Assembly: GCA_003551305.1 (NCBI GenBank)
Contig: PUMJ01000001.1
Coordinates: 1-51,069 of the forward strand
Reading direction: 5' to 3'
DNA: 51,069 bases
Origin: Candidatus Brocadiaceae bacterium
GTDB taxonomy: Bacteria; Planctomycetota; Brocadiia; SM23-32
Shown here one piece after another: positions 29,561 through 38,844 of the stretch. Numbering within the stretch: position 1 is the first letter of the stretch; each line of letters starts with the position of its first letter. The notes under the pieces are model-generated. The model was not told the DNA's origin. It made no database searches and was given only the letters and a program-made list of their open reading frames with translations. Made by a program: the position numbers and the translations under genes.

Positions 29561-31015
29561 TCAACCTTTTACGACGCCGATCGGTTCCAGGCGTGCCACC
29601 TTGCGGGTTATGCCCGCCTCGTGCATGACGGAGACGACGGCGTCCACGTCCTTATAGGCTTCGGGCATCTCCTCGGCCAGCGTGCTGCGGCCCTCCCAGG
29701 CGACGGTGACGCCGCGGTCGGCCAGTTCCTTCTTCAGGTTGCGGCCGCCCGCTTTCTTCTTGGCTCCTTTGCGGCTCATCACCCGTCCGGCGCCGTGGCA
29801 CGTGCTGCCCCACGTCTCGTCCATGGCCCCGTCCGCGCCCACCAACAGGTAGGACGCCGTGCCCATGTCGCCGGGAATGAGCACCGGCTGGCCGACTTCC
29901 CGGTAATCCTCCGGCACGGCGGGATGGCCGGCCGGGAAGGCCCTTGTCGCCCCTTTGCGGTGCACGCAGAGGCGGCGGCTCTGTCCGTCCACGTCGTGCT
30001 CCTCCATCTTGGCGATGTTGTGGCACACGTCGTAGACCTGCCGGATGCCGAGTGCGTCCCGGTCTTTGCCGAATACTTGCTCCAGCCCTTCCACGACGAG
30101 CGCGAGGATGACCTGCCGGTTCGCCCAGGCGTAGTTGGCCCCGCAGGCCATGGCGGCCAGGTACTGCTCGGCCTCCGGCCTGCCCAGAGGGGCGCAGGCG
30201 AGCTGTTTGTCCGGTACGCTGATACCGTATTTGCTGGTGGCCTTCTGCATCGTCTTCAGGAAGTCGCTGCATATCTGGTGGCCGAATCCGCGCGAACCGC
30301 AGTGTATCTGGAATGCAACGCTGCCCCTGGCCACGCCGAACGCTTCGGCCACCTCTTCGTCATAGACCTCCCGGACGACGTCCACCTCCATGAAGTGGTT
30401 GCCGCTGCCGAGGGTGCCGACCTGGGGTTGACCGCGCTCGATGGCGCGGGCGCTCAGCACCGAGGGATCGGCGCCGTCCAGTGCGCCCTCCTCCTCGGTG
30501 TGTTCGACGTCCTCGGGCCTCCCGAAGCCCTGTTCGACGGTCCACGCCGCCCCCCGCCGGGAGAGGTTGCGAAGCTCCTTGTCCGAAAGCTTGCGGATGG
30601 CCTTCGACGAGCCCACCCCGCACGGCACCTGCTGGTAAAGAGTCCGGACGATCTTGTCTATGCGGGGTTTGACGTCGTCTTCAACAAGGTCCGAGGCCAC
30701 CAGCCGGACGCCGCAGTTGATATCGAACCCGATGCCGCCGGGCGAAACCACGCCACCCCGTTCGGGATCGAACGCCGCCACGCCCCCGATGGGGAAGCCG
30801 TAGCCCCAGTGGGCGTCGGGCATGGCCAGCGAAGCGCGCACGATGCCGGGCATGTGAGCGACGTTCATCGCCTGCTGACCGGCGCCGTCCTGCTCGATTC
30901 CCTCCAGCAGCCGGGAGTCCGCATAGATGCGCACCGGCACGCTCATCTCCCCGAACGGCTCCACCTGCCAGATAAAAGGGCTGATCTGCCGAATTTCGTA
31001 ATCTCTCCGGCTCAT
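29561..31015 (-). CDS. rtcB: RNA-splicing ligase RtcB
   Basis: A 484-residue GTP-dependent RNA ligase that joins 2',3'-cyclic-phosphate or 3'-phosphate ends to 5'-OH ends. Metal and catalytic motifs are clear: GIGFDINCGVRL, GTLGSGNHFMEV and STCHGAGRVMSR, with the guanylylated histidine at residue 407. I chose the ATG at 31015, which has GGGGGGA upstream. An in-frame upstream ATG at 31054 lacks a ribosome site and overlaps the archease end. It is co-transcribed with archease, its activating cofactor, 35 bp upstream. Confidence 0.97.
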   Translation of the reverse strand: MSRRDYEIRQISPFIWQVEPFGEMSVPVRIYADSRLLEGIEQDGAGQQAMNVAHMPGIVRASLAMPDAHWGYGFPIGGVAAFDPERGGVVSPGGIGFDINCGVRLVASDLVEDDVKPRIDKIVRTLYQQVPCGVGSSKAIRKLSDKELRNLSRRGAAWTVEQGFGRPEDVEHTEEEGALDGADPSVLSARAIERGQPQVGTLGSGNHFMEVDVVREVYDEEVAEAFGVARGSVAFQIHCGSRGFGHQICSDFLKTMQKATSKYGISVPDKQLACAPLGRPEAEQYLAAMACGANYAWANRQVILALVVEGLEQVFGKDRDALGIRQVYDVCHNIAKMEEHDVDGQSRRLCVHRKGATRAFPAGHPAVPEDYREVGQPVLIPGDMGTASYLLVGADGAMDETWGSTCHGAGRVMSRKGAKKKAGGRNLKKELADRGVTVAWEGRSTLAEEMPEAYKDVDAVVSVMHEAGITRKVARLEPIGVVKG

Positions 31016-31050
31016 GGTAAGTCCCCCCAGACGAGTCAGAGGTTCCGAAG

Positions 31051-31488
31051 TCAAACGTCAAGCACGATCCGGACCCGGTGCTGTCCGTTGTGCCGTTCGA
31101 TGCTCAGGCCGTGGTAGGTGACGGCTTTCACGACGGCCGAAACGGCGTGTCGCGTCGGGTCGAAGGGCTCTCCGAAGAGCGTCCCCGCCACCTCCCCGTC
31201 CGCCAAGGAGTCCACGCGAGCCCTGACCGGGGCAAAGTCCTGCCCTTCGAAGGCGAACAGCACTTCCTCCAGCCAGGCTATGAGCAACTCCTCGGGCTCT
31301 TCCCCCTGGGCAGCCATAGACAGAGTGTCGGTCTCTTCCACAGTGTCGACGATGAGCATCGCCTCGGCCAGAGCGCCGGCGGCCTCCTCGAACAGGGCCT
31401 CGAGGCCCGGCCCCCACGCTTCTATGCCGATGTCGGCCGTGTGCTCGAAGGTGTCGTGGCCGCGCTCCCCCGGCTCATTCCATGCCAT
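31051..31488 (-). CDS. archease (RtcB activator)
   Basis: A 145-residue protein of the archease family, which speeds guanylylation and multiple turnover of RtcB. The metal-site aspartate lies in EHTADIGIEA near the N-terminus, and the C-terminal RIVLDV ends at the second metal-site aspartate. I chose the ATG at 31488, which has GAGGAG upstream. The longer frame upstream runs into the YhaN-like gene and is not protein-like. Confidence 0.95.
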   Translation of the reverse strand: MAWNEPGERGHDTFEHTADIGIEAWGPGLEALFEEAAGALAEAMLIVDTVEETDTLSMAAQGEEPEELLIAWLEEVLFAFEGQDFAPVRARVDSLADGEVAGTLFGEPFDPTRHAVSAVVKAVTYHGLSIERHNGQHRVRIVLDV

Positions 31489-31570
31489 GGACTCACTCCT
31501 CACCAGGCTGCCAAGGATCGTTACTCGCATGCCCCTCGGGGAAGGGTAGCGGACCCGCTCCCCTCCTTCT

Positions 31571-31602
31571 ATTATCATGGCCAACACTGACTGCGCAGTC
31601 AA
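31571..31602 (-). promoter_or_regulatory. archease-rtcB promoter with 14-bp perfect palindrome over the -35
   Basis: On the minus strand TTGACT (31597-31602) is followed after 17 bp by CATGAT or after 20 bp by GATAAT (31571-31576). The perfect palindrome TGACTGCGCAGTCA (31588-31601) covers the -35, a natural place for a repressor dimer. In E. coli rtcBA is sigma-54/RtcR controlled; no such arrangement is seen here. Confidence 0.4.
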
Positions 31603-31616
31603 CCCCGCGTTGCTGG

Positions 31617-34337
31617 TCAGGCGCCGGTCAGCTCGATCAACGCCCCCCCGGTCGCCTCGCGCACTCGCCGGGCCCACTGCGGATGGCATGTGAGCACGAA
31701 CACCTGGCGTGTCCGCCCCACCGCCGCCAGCAGTTGCGCGGCCCGGCCGCTGCGGTCGCTGTCCCAGTTGACAAAGACTTCGTCCAGAAACAGTGGCAGT
31801 CGCTCTTGTCCTTCGTCCAGATGGTCCACCACGGCCAGCCGGAAGGCCAGGTATATCTGGTTGCGTGTGCCTCCGCTGAGCGGTTCCTCGACGGACCGCC
31901 ACTGGGGCCCGTCACCCAGGATGACGGCCAGGCGCTCCACGCCGTCCTCGTCGGGCATCATCTGCAGACCCCCGTAACGGCCCTGGGTGATCTCGCGCAG
32001 GTAGCGGCCGGCTCGTTTCAGGACATCGGGCTGGTGCTCACTGCGGAATTGAGCGTCCGCACACCGCAGGATGGACTCCAGCAATGCCAGCCGGTCGTGC
32101 TGCCGCTGCGCATCGGCGATCTCCTCCTCGATGCGGACAATCTCCCCGCGCAGCTCGGCCACGGAAACATCGCCCAGCACGGCGGCTATGTCTTTTTCCA
32201 GTTCAGCGGCGCGGACGGCCTTCTGCTGCCGCTCTTCCTGCAGGTCTTCAGCCCTTTGCCGGATGCGCTCGACCGTCTCGACGTCCATGGACAGGGTTTC
32301 GTCCTCTGCGGAATCGAGACGGCGCAATTCCGCCTTCAGATCCTCGAGGTCGGGATGTTCTCGCTGGAGCTCTTCCTCGGTCTCGCGCACCCTGTCGGCC
32401 AGCTTCCGGATTTCCGCCGCCCTTTCGGCGGCCTCCTCCAACGGCTCCATGCGGGGCACCGCGGCCCGAATCCGGCGGATGACGTCTCCGCGCGCCTGCC
32501 GGGCGCGGCGCAACTCCGGCACAACCTTGCGCCGGGCTTCGTCAAGTATCTGCACTATTCGCTCAGCGGCATCGTCCGCTTTTCGCTGGCGCTCCTCGGC
32601 ATCCGCAAGCAGTCGCTCGGCCTGGTCGAGCCCCGGCAGTCCGGCCGGGCAGCCGACCTCCTGCAGAAGTGCATTCAAAGCGTCCAGCTCTTCGCTGTGG
32701 TGTTGCCGCATCTGCTCAAGCCGTTGCTGCAGCGAGTCGCACTCCCGGGCGGCCCCCCGGAGTTTCTCGACCTTCTGCAGCAGCCCGAGGTCGGGTTTTT
32801 CGAGCAGCGCGGGGACGACCGGCAGCCCTGCCAGGGCGTCAGTAACGGCCTGTCGGGCTTCCTCGACCTGAACCGCAGTCTCCACCTGCTGCCGCTCGAT
32901 TTGCCGCAGTCGCTCTGCGCGTCGCTCCTGGAGCAACTCGCGCTGGCGTCGCTGGTGCCACCTGACCATCCACAGAAGCAGCGCCAGCAGCAGGGCCACT
33001 ATGCCGGCGCCCCAAAGCCCGCTGACTCCGACGACCACACCTACCACCAGCAGCGCCCCGGCGGTCAGCCCCGCCACGACCGCGTACCACGCGGGCATCG
33101 GCTCGCCGGTGAGCACTTCCTCCACAGGCTGCGCTGCCGCCATTCTGTGCTCATCAGCCCGCTCCTGGTAGCGGTTGATGCGTCCCTTCAGCTCGGCAGG
33201 CGCGACGGCAGCCGCGGCCCGCGCAAACTCCGGCCGCCAGGGCCGGGCCAGCATGTCGTCCGCGGCCTCGCGTAAAGCCCCCCGCCGATGCTCGAGTTCC
33301 GCCTCCAGGTGGTTGATGTCCTCGGACTCTTTCTGCAGACGGCCGCTGCTGCGCATCCAGGCGCGGATTTCGTCCGCCCGGGCCAGGAGGCTCTCATCTT
33401 CCGGTGTCACAGCCTGGCGGGTATTCTCAAGCCGGTCTTTGTCGCGCAAGAGGCTCTTGAGCTGGTGCCATTGCTGCTCGGCGGCTTCACGGGTGCGCGA
33501 AAGCTCCGCTCGCGGAGCATCCGGCAGCTTCAGGGCAGCCGCCTCGTCCGGTATGCTGCCGCGCCACTGCTCTATCTGCTCGAGCCGTTGTTTCAAGGGC
33601 AGCAACTGCTCGGCCTGCCGGATTTCCGCACGCAAACGCGGGAGTTCGTCGGCGATCCGATCCAGACGCTCCCGCAGATCACCGAGTTCCCGGGCGCTCT
33701 CGCGGACCTGGCGGTCCTTCTCTCGGGCCTCCTTATACTGGGACCTAACCTCAGAAAGCCTGTTGGCGAGTTCGCGGCATTTCGGTTTACCCCGATTGTC
33801 GGAACGCCAGAGGCTGTCCGCCTCCTTGCCCACCTCGGCGAGCACCTGGCTTACGGGCCGGAGCACATCCGAGCCGAGCCCGCCCAGCAGCCGGTCTTCC
33901 ACGTCCTGCCACGCCTCACCTTCGAGCGCATCCATGTCGGCCAGTGTCAACGAGTAGAGCGCGTCGTAGAGACCGCGTCCCAGGTGCTGCACGAACGGCA
34001 GGTCCCGGTTGCGCAGGTCATCATACGTCTCTCCGTCCAGTGTGACGGTCCCCTGGGGGGCGCTCATCAGCTTGCGCCACACCACGGCCGAGCGGGCATC
34101 TTCCAGGGCGAGGGCGGCCTCGATCTCGGGATAGACATCGCGGTGCCACGGTCGGTAGGGGAAATCCTTGACCGGGTAGAATCCGTAGAGCAACGCACGG
34201 CAAACGCTCAACAGGGTGGTCTTGCCGGCCTCGTTGGGTCCGCAGACGACGTTCACTCCACTGGCAAGCTGGCCCTCCTCCAGCGTGAAGTCGTGCAGCG
34301 CGCCGAAAGCCGTGACCTTCAGTTCGCGGATTCTCAT
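31617..34337 (-). CDS. YhaN-like SMC/Rad50-type ATPase with membrane segment
   Basis: A 906-residue protein with split ABC-ATPase ends and long coiled coils. Walker A is GPNEAGKT (33-40), the ABC signature LSGG is at 820-823, and Walker B is PLFLDEVF near 850. Between the coiled-coil arms lies a pair of hydrophobic segments (about 414-462), a feature of the YhaN family that suggests membrane tethering. It should work with the YhaO-like nuclease encoded upstream, whose stop overlaps its ATG (ATGA). Together they resemble Rad50-Mre11/SbcCD and may process DNA ends. Confidence 0.9.
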   Translation of the reverse strand: MRIRELKVTAFGALHDFTLEEGQLASGVNVVCGPNEAGKTTLLSVCRALLYGFYPVKDFPYRPWHRDVYPEIEAALALEDARSAVVWRKLMSAPQGTVTLDGETYDDLRNRDLPFVQHLGRGLYDALYSLTLADMDALEGEAWQDVEDRLLGGLGSDVLRPVSQVLAEVGKEADSLWRSDNRGKPKCRELANRLSEVRSQYKEAREKDRQVRESARELGDLRERLDRIADELPRLRAEIRQAEQLLPLKQRLEQIEQWRGSIPDEAAALKLPDAPRAELSRTREAAEQQWHQLKSLLRDKDRLENTRQAVTPEDESLLARADEIRAWMRSSGRLQKESEDINHLEAELEHRRGALREAADDMLARPWRPEFARAAAAVAPAELKGRINRYQERADEHRMAAAQPVEEVLTGEPMPAWYAVVAGLTAGALLVVGVVVGVSGLWGAGIVALLLALLLWMVRWHQRRQRELLQERRAERLRQIERQQVETAVQVEEARQAVTDALAGLPVVPALLEKPDLGLLQKVEKLRGAARECDSLQQRLEQMRQHHSEELDALNALLQEVGCPAGLPGLDQAERLLADAEERQRKADDAAERIVQILDEARRKVVPELRRARQARGDVIRRIRAAVPRMEPLEEAAERAAEIRKLADRVRETEEELQREHPDLEDLKAELRRLDSAEDETLSMDVETVERIRQRAEDLQEERQQKAVRAAELEKDIAAVLGDVSVAELRGEIVRIEEEIADAQRQHDRLALLESILRCADAQFRSEHQPDVLKRAGRYLREITQGRYGGLQMMPDEDGVERLAVILGDGPQWRSVEEPLSGGTRNQIYLAFRLAVVDHLDEGQERLPLFLDEVFVNWDSDRSGRAAQLLAAVGRTRQVFVLTCHPQWARRVREATGGALIELTGA

Positions 34338-35572
34338 CGGTGCTCCTCCGGCACGAGGCGCGCGGCGGCCTCCAGGTCCAGTCCGGCGAGCAGTTCCCGC
34401 AGGTAGGCGAGTTCGTCCTCCGGGGCATTGGCCAACTCCTCGGGGCGGATCCGTTCGATGAGTGCGTCGTCAGAATCTGCCCTGTCTATGATCTCAAGGG
34501 CGGTAGCCAAAACCGTGCGACCGCCCCGATATGCATCCAGATCCACAGGGCGCACCACGCTGTCGGAGCGGACCTCCAACCAGCCTGCTCCCAGCCCGTC
34601 CTGCAACTCATCGGAGAGAACCTCCAGGTTTTCCGGCAACGCCAGGTCGCCCGCCAAAGGTGACTGCCCGGTCAGGTCCACACGTACGAAGTGCTCCCGG
34701 CCGTCTTCGACGGGTACCAGTTCCCGCAAGGAAGCCGTCAGTGCGGGCACCAGGGCGGCCATCGTGGTTCCGTCGGGGGGACACGGCACCTCCACACTGT
34801 GCCAGACGACCGGGGCCAGCGGCACAAACTCCGGTTCAACCGGAATCCCTTTCTCCACCTCGACCCACAGTGCGCCCTTGGGACCTGTCTCACGCGGATG
34901 ACGCCCCTGGGTGTTGCCGGCGTACCAGGCCGGGATTTGCTCGGAGACAGTCTGGCGCAGGTGGACATGCCCGAGCGCCCAATAGTCGTAGCCCGCCTCG
35001 CGAAGATCACCTTCGGTGCAGGGCGCGTAACGGTCGTGCTGGTCGGCGCCGCGGGCGCCGGTCACCTGCGTATGGAGCAGGCCGACGTGCGCCAGTTCAC
35101 CGTTGGCGGCCGGGAAGCTGCCCGCAAGATTCTGGCTCTCCGCCTGGGTCATGTGTCCGGCGCCGGTCAGACGGGCCACGGTCTGGCCGTCGGAATCCCT
35201 TATGTCCACCGTCTCCGGGTTGCTACTCGCAAACATGTGGACGTTGGGCGGCCATTCGATCTTGCGCGCCCGATAGGTAGCGCGGCCGGGATCGTGGTTG
35301 CCCGGCGCGTAAAACAGCGGTATTCCGGACTCGTGCAATGCGCCGCAGCAGTCCACCAGCAGCCGCTCGGTGGCGAAGGAGAGCAACTCGTCATCGAAGA
35401 GGTCGCCCGCGATGAGCACGGCGTGGGCACGGCGCTCGATGGCCAGATCAACGGCCGCGCGGAACGCCTCCCGGCAGGCGTCCCGCAGCCGGCGGCGCAT
35501 CTCCTTTTCCCGACCGTAAAACGGCGTGTCCAGATGACAATCGGCCAGATGAAGGAGCCGCACCGCCTCCAT
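34334..35572 (-). CDS. YhaO-like metallophosphoesterase/nuclease (Mre11/SbcD type)
   Basis: A 412-residue calcineurin-type phosphoesterase with the DNA-repair exonuclease layout. The motifs are LHLADCHLDTPF, AGDLFDDELL, PGNHDPG and LGHVHLRQ, followed by a long C-terminal capping/partner-binding region. I chose the ATG at 35572, which has GGGAGG upstream. Its TGA overlaps the start of the YhaN-like ATPase gene, implying coupled translation and a stoichiometric complex. The role in DNA end processing is inferred from the family. Confidence 0.91.
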   Translation of the reverse strand: MEAVRLLHLADCHLDTPFYGREKEMRRRLRDACREAFRAAVDLAIERRAHAVLIAGDLFDDELLSFATERLLVDCCGALHESGIPLFYAPGNHDPGRATYRARKIEWPPNVHMFASSNPETVDIRDSDGQTVARLTGAGHMTQAESQNLAGSFPAANGELAHVGLLHTQVTGARGADQHDRYAPCTEGDLREAGYDYWALGHVHLRQTVSEQIPAWYAGNTQGRHPRETGPKGALWVEVEKGIPVEPEFVPLAPVVWHSVEVPCPPDGTTMAALVPALTASLRELVPVEDGREHFVRVDLTGQSPLAGDLALPENLEVLSDELQDGLGAGWLEVRSDSVVRPVDLDAYRGGRTVLATALEIIDRADSDDALIERIRPEELANAPEDELAYLRELLAGLDLEAAARLVPEEHR

Positions 35573-35907
35573 AGCTGCCTCCCGTGTGCACAGTGGAGCG
35601 GCGTGTTCCCGCAACATGAGAGGCGGGACACGAATCAACTATGCAGAAGCCTAACACGCCATGACCGAAAGGACAAGAGGACGCAGGCCGGTCTCAAGCC
35701 CATTCAACCATCCGGAGTCGGCCGCCCCCGTGCCGGCCACCTCAGCAGGACCGCCTCGGTTCGCCGGGAAGCCTGCGGCGCAAGAGTCCGCCTCAGAGCG
35801 GACGTCATCCCTCCGCAGCCGCGCATGCTCGTTGTTTCGTGGAGGAAGAAACGGAGCAGACCCCTGCCTTGCACTTTTCCAATCTTCGTCTCCTTAAATG
35901 TTCCGCC
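35573..35907. other. 335-bp intergenic region between the Rieske reductase and YhaO-like genes
   Basis: This region should carry the yhaO-yhaN promoter (minus strand) and the 3' end of the Rieske reductase transcript. A CATAGT -10-like box near 35641-35646 lacks a clear -35. No gene, repeat or strong hairpin is supported. Confidence 0.4.
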
Positions 35908-37482
35908 TCAGACGATGGTGTCCAGGAGCCCCGCCAGGTCGGCGTCGGGATCCTTGAGGACGTCGGCGGGTATCTCCCGGCCCGCTTTCATCAACTCCAT
36001 CAGGGCGAGTATTTCCCGGTCCATCCATTTGCAGGCGGCGGCCCGCAGCCGGCCGTTCTCGTAATAGCCGACCAGCCACTCGCCTTCGCCCACCTCGCCG
36101 CGCACGGCCACTTCGTCGGTCTCGCCGGGATAACCGACGTAGCTGATGGAGACCTCTGCCTGTTGCGTCCAGAAGAACGGGACCTCCTTGTACGGGGCTT
36201 CGCTGCCGAGCATGGCGCGCGCGGCGTGCTGTCCCTGGTGCTCGGCCACAACCCAGTGCTCGATGCGGTGGCTCTTGCCGGTGTAGTGGGACGGCATGAG
36301 TGCGATGTCCCCGGCCGCGTAGACGCCCTCGGCCTGCGTCTGCAGGGTCGCATCGACCGGAACAACCCCGTCGCGCACCAGGCCGGTGCCCTCCAGGAAG
36401 CTGACGGCCGGGCGGACGCCGATTCCGACGATGACCACGTCTGCCGCCAGAGTAGTGCCGTCCGACAACTCCACCTCTTGCACCCCCCCGTCCCCGCGCA
36501 CCTCCTTCGGCGTGATGCCGAGATGGAACTCCACGCCGGCCTTCTCATGCTCTCCGAGCAGCCACTCCCCCACCGCCTCGCCGAACACGCGCGCCAGGGG
36601 GACCTTGTCCGGGGCGACGAGGTGCACGTCCAGACCACGCTGGCGCAGTCCCCAGGCGACCTCCATGCCGATGAAACCGGCACCGATGATGACAGCGCGG
36701 GCGGCGTCCTCGATATTCTCACCGATGGCTTCGGCGTCGGCCCGGCTCCGCAACAGGTAGCAGCCGTCCAGGTCGATGCCGGGGATGTCGAGGTTGCGCG
36801 GGGTGGCGCCGGTCGCCACGAGGGCCTTGTCGAAGGTCAGCTTCTCTCCGTCCTCGAACTCCAGAACGCCCTCGGCGGGGTCCAGCGCGGTCACGCGGCG
36901 TCCCGTCAGCAGTTCGATTTTCCAACTCTGGTAGAAACCGTCGCCGTGCAGCGGCAGCCAGTCGGGTTGCGCCTCTCCGGCCATGAACTCTTTGGAGAGG
37001 GTCGGCCGGTCGTAAGGTGCGAAGGGCTCGGCGGTGATGAGGACGATGCGCCCTGCGAAGCCTTCCCGCCGCAGGGTCTCAGCGGCGGCGTTGCCGGCCG
37101 CCCCGCCCCCCACGATGGCGAAGGTCCTGTCGTCTTCTCCTTCGATGGGCGGCGGAGGCGCCTCGCGCGGCGCGGTGACGTAGACAATGCCGTCTTCAAC
37201 CTTCACGTCGCAGCAGCCCGCGTCCTCGAGGGCCGGCGGCGAGAGCACGCGCCCCGTTTTGACCTCAAAGCGCGCGCTGTGCCAGGGGCACTGGATGACG
37301 GTTCCCACCAGCAGGCCCTTTTCCAGCGGCCCGCCGTAGTGCGTGCATTTGCCCCCGCAGGCATGGAGCCCATCGGGGCCTTTCACCACGACAACCCTCT
37401 GCCCACCTGCGGTAACGGCGACGGGCTTGCCCTCACGCAGATTGCTCTCTTTGCCTGCTCGCGTCCAGTTCACGTCGGCCAT
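35908..37482 (-). CDS. Rieske-domain FAD/NAD(P)H reductase (AIFM3/ferredoxin-reductase-like)
   Basis: A 524-residue fusion. Residues ~1-105 form a Rieske 2Fe-2S domain with CTHYGG and CPWH ligands. A pyridine-nucleotide-disulfide reductase fold follows, with FAD motif VGGGAAGNAAAE, NAD(P) motif IIGAGFIGMEVAWGL and the second FAD motif GVYAAGDIA. A reductase C-terminal domain closes it. Proteins of this layout pass electrons between NAD(P)H and a ferredoxin or thioredoxin-like partner; the partner is unknown. I chose the ATG at 37482, which has GGGGGG upstream. A strong promoter in the 114-bp gap upstream suggests separate transcription from the MFS operon. Confidence 0.92.
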   Translation of the reverse strand: MADVNWTRAGKESNLREGKPVAVTAGGQRVVVVKGPDGLHACGGKCTHYGGPLEKGLLVGTVIQCPWHSARFEVKTGRVLSPPALEDAGCCDVKVEDGIVYVTAPREAPPPPIEGEDDRTFAIVGGGAAGNAAAETLRREGFAGRIVLITAEPFAPYDRPTLSKEFMAGEAQPDWLPLHGDGFYQSWKIELLTGRRVTALDPAEGVLEFEDGEKLTFDKALVATGATPRNLDIPGIDLDGCYLLRSRADAEAIGENIEDAARAVIIGAGFIGMEVAWGLRQRGLDVHLVAPDKVPLARVFGEAVGEWLLGEHEKAGVEFHLGITPKEVRGDGGVQEVELSDGTTLAADVVIVGIGVRPAVSFLEGTGLVRDGVVPVDATLQTQAEGVYAAGDIALMPSHYTGKSHRIEHWVVAEHQGQHAARAMLGSEAPYKEVPFFWTQQAEVSISYVGYPGETDEVAVRGEVGEGEWLVGYYENGRLRAAACKWMDREILALMELMKAGREIPADVLKDPDADLAGLLDTIV

Positions 37483-37540
37483 TTTCGCCCCCCTAGGCGT
37501 GATAGGAAGGTAAATCAGGAGGAACGCACTCGTGAAGGCG

Positions 37541-37569
37541 ATTCTGCGGCAATCGTGCCGGCCTGTCAA
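37541..37569 (-). promoter_or_regulatory. sigma-70 promoter of the Rieske reductase gene
   Basis: On the minus strand a perfect TTGACA (37564-37569), a 17-bp spacer and CAGAAT (37541-37546) give a leader of about 50 nt. This separates the gene from the upstream acid-sugar operon. Confidence 0.55.
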
Positions 37570-37596
37570 GTTGCACCGTCGGGGGCGCCGCGGCCT

Positions 37597-38838
37597 TTAA
37601 GACGATTTGCGGTGCCCCGGCCGTCCGAGGCCGCGCCCCACCGGACTGACGTACAGAAACAGCGCGAACGGCACCGCCACGGCCACGCTGGCAACCAGCG
37701 CCCACGGAAGCAACCTGTCCGCGTCCCCTATCGCGCTGGCCAGGTAGGTCGCCCCCCATATCCCAAGTAAGGAGAAAAAGATGGCGCCGATAGACAGGAA
37801 CGTCCGCTCCTCCGGATAGTGGCGCGCTGCCAGGGCGAAAAACGCCGGCCAGGTCGCACTGAAACAGATGCCCGTGACGAACATCGCCGGTAGATACAGC
37901 AGCGGCCGGGTTGCGAATGCCGCCGGGACGGCAAACAGCCCGGACACCAGGCAAGCGCCGATGATACTCCGTTCGCCAAGCCGAAACGAAAACAGCGTGA
38001 ACACCACGCGCCCGACGAATATGCCGGCCGTCATGACCACCAGGGCCGTTGAGGCCCACCGGCTCGCCGTGGTGAACCCGCCCGGGACGGGCCGAAGCAC
38101 CTCCACAAGGCTGGCGGCGATGCTGGTCGCGCCGCCCTCCGCCCCGCCGATGAACGCAAACTGAACCACGCACAGCCAGACCCACGGGTTCGACGGCAGC
38201 CGCAGGCGGCGTTTCACGTCCCGGCTGCGCTCCAGGCGAGAAAGATAGTCCAGGCTCTGGCGGGGCCAGAAGACGGACTCGACCGCCAGCAGCCCGAACA
38301 TGCCCGCGAAAAGGAGCGCCGTCGGTCGCACCGCCGTGCCGAACGCCAGCACGGCCAGCGGCGCGGCCACCTTGCCGAAAGCGTTCACCGAGTGCAGCAG
38401 GATGATCCCCGTGTGCGGCGAGTGGTCCCACAGGTCCGCGAAGATGCCGTTCCCCGAGCCGGTCAGGGGGTGCGCCGTGCGCAGTATGAGCCAGCCAAGC
38501 ACCAGGGGTGCCAGCGCCCAGCCCGGCGCGGGCTCCGCTACGGCCAGCAGCACGCAGGCTATGAACATACCCCACGCACCGATGCGGATGAACGTCGTGC
38601 GCAGCGTGCGCCGCATGACCACCGAGAGAGCCAGGCCGATGACGCCGCCGACCAGGCCGAGCACGAAGACCCACAGGCCGAACTCTGCGCGGGATATGCC
38701 CGCCTGCCGCTGGACCGACTCCCGCAGCGCCCCGATGAACGGCACGGCCATCGCCCCGGAGCCCAGCACCAGCAGCAACACGTTGCCCTGAATGCGCCAG
38801 TGCCGCCCCGGCGGTTCCCTTTCCGGTGCCTCGTGCAC
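37597..38838 (-). CDS. MFS transporter
   Basis: A 413-residue integral membrane protein with about a dozen hydrophobic segments in two halves separated by a charged loop (SRLERSRDVKRRLRLP), as in the major facilitator superfamily. The GTG start at 38838 is preceded by GGAGGG, which overlaps the end of the racemase-like gene. It is the last gene of the four-carbon acid-sugar operon and therefore likely imports the substrate of that pathway. The substrate is not identifiable from sequence. Confidence 0.88.
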   Translation of the reverse strand: MHEAPEREPPGRHWRIQGNVLLLVLGSGAMAVPFIGALRESVQRQAGISRAEFGLWVFVLGLVGGVIGLALSVVMRRTLRTTFIRIGAWGMFIACVLLAVAEPAPGWALAPLVLGWLILRTAHPLTGSGNGIFADLWDHSPHTGIILLHSVNAFGKVAAPLAVLAFGTAVRPTALLFAGMFGLLAVESVFWPRQSLDYLSRLERSRDVKRRLRLPSNPWVWLCVVQFAFIGGAEGGATSIAASLVEVLRPVPGGFTTASRWASTALVVMTAGIFVGRVVFTLFSFRLGERSIIGACLVSGLFAVPAAFATRPLLYLPAMFVTGICFSATWPAFFALAARHYPEERTFLSIGAIFFSLLGIWGATYLASAIGDADRLLPWALVASVAVAVPFALFLYVSPVGRGLGRPGHRKSS

Positions 38839-38844
38839 GGGGCC

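Noticed and set aside
31489..31902. N-terminal extension of archease
   Set aside because: The extra 138 residues overlap the YhaN-like gene in another frame and are low-complexity; GAGGAG marks the ATG at 31488.
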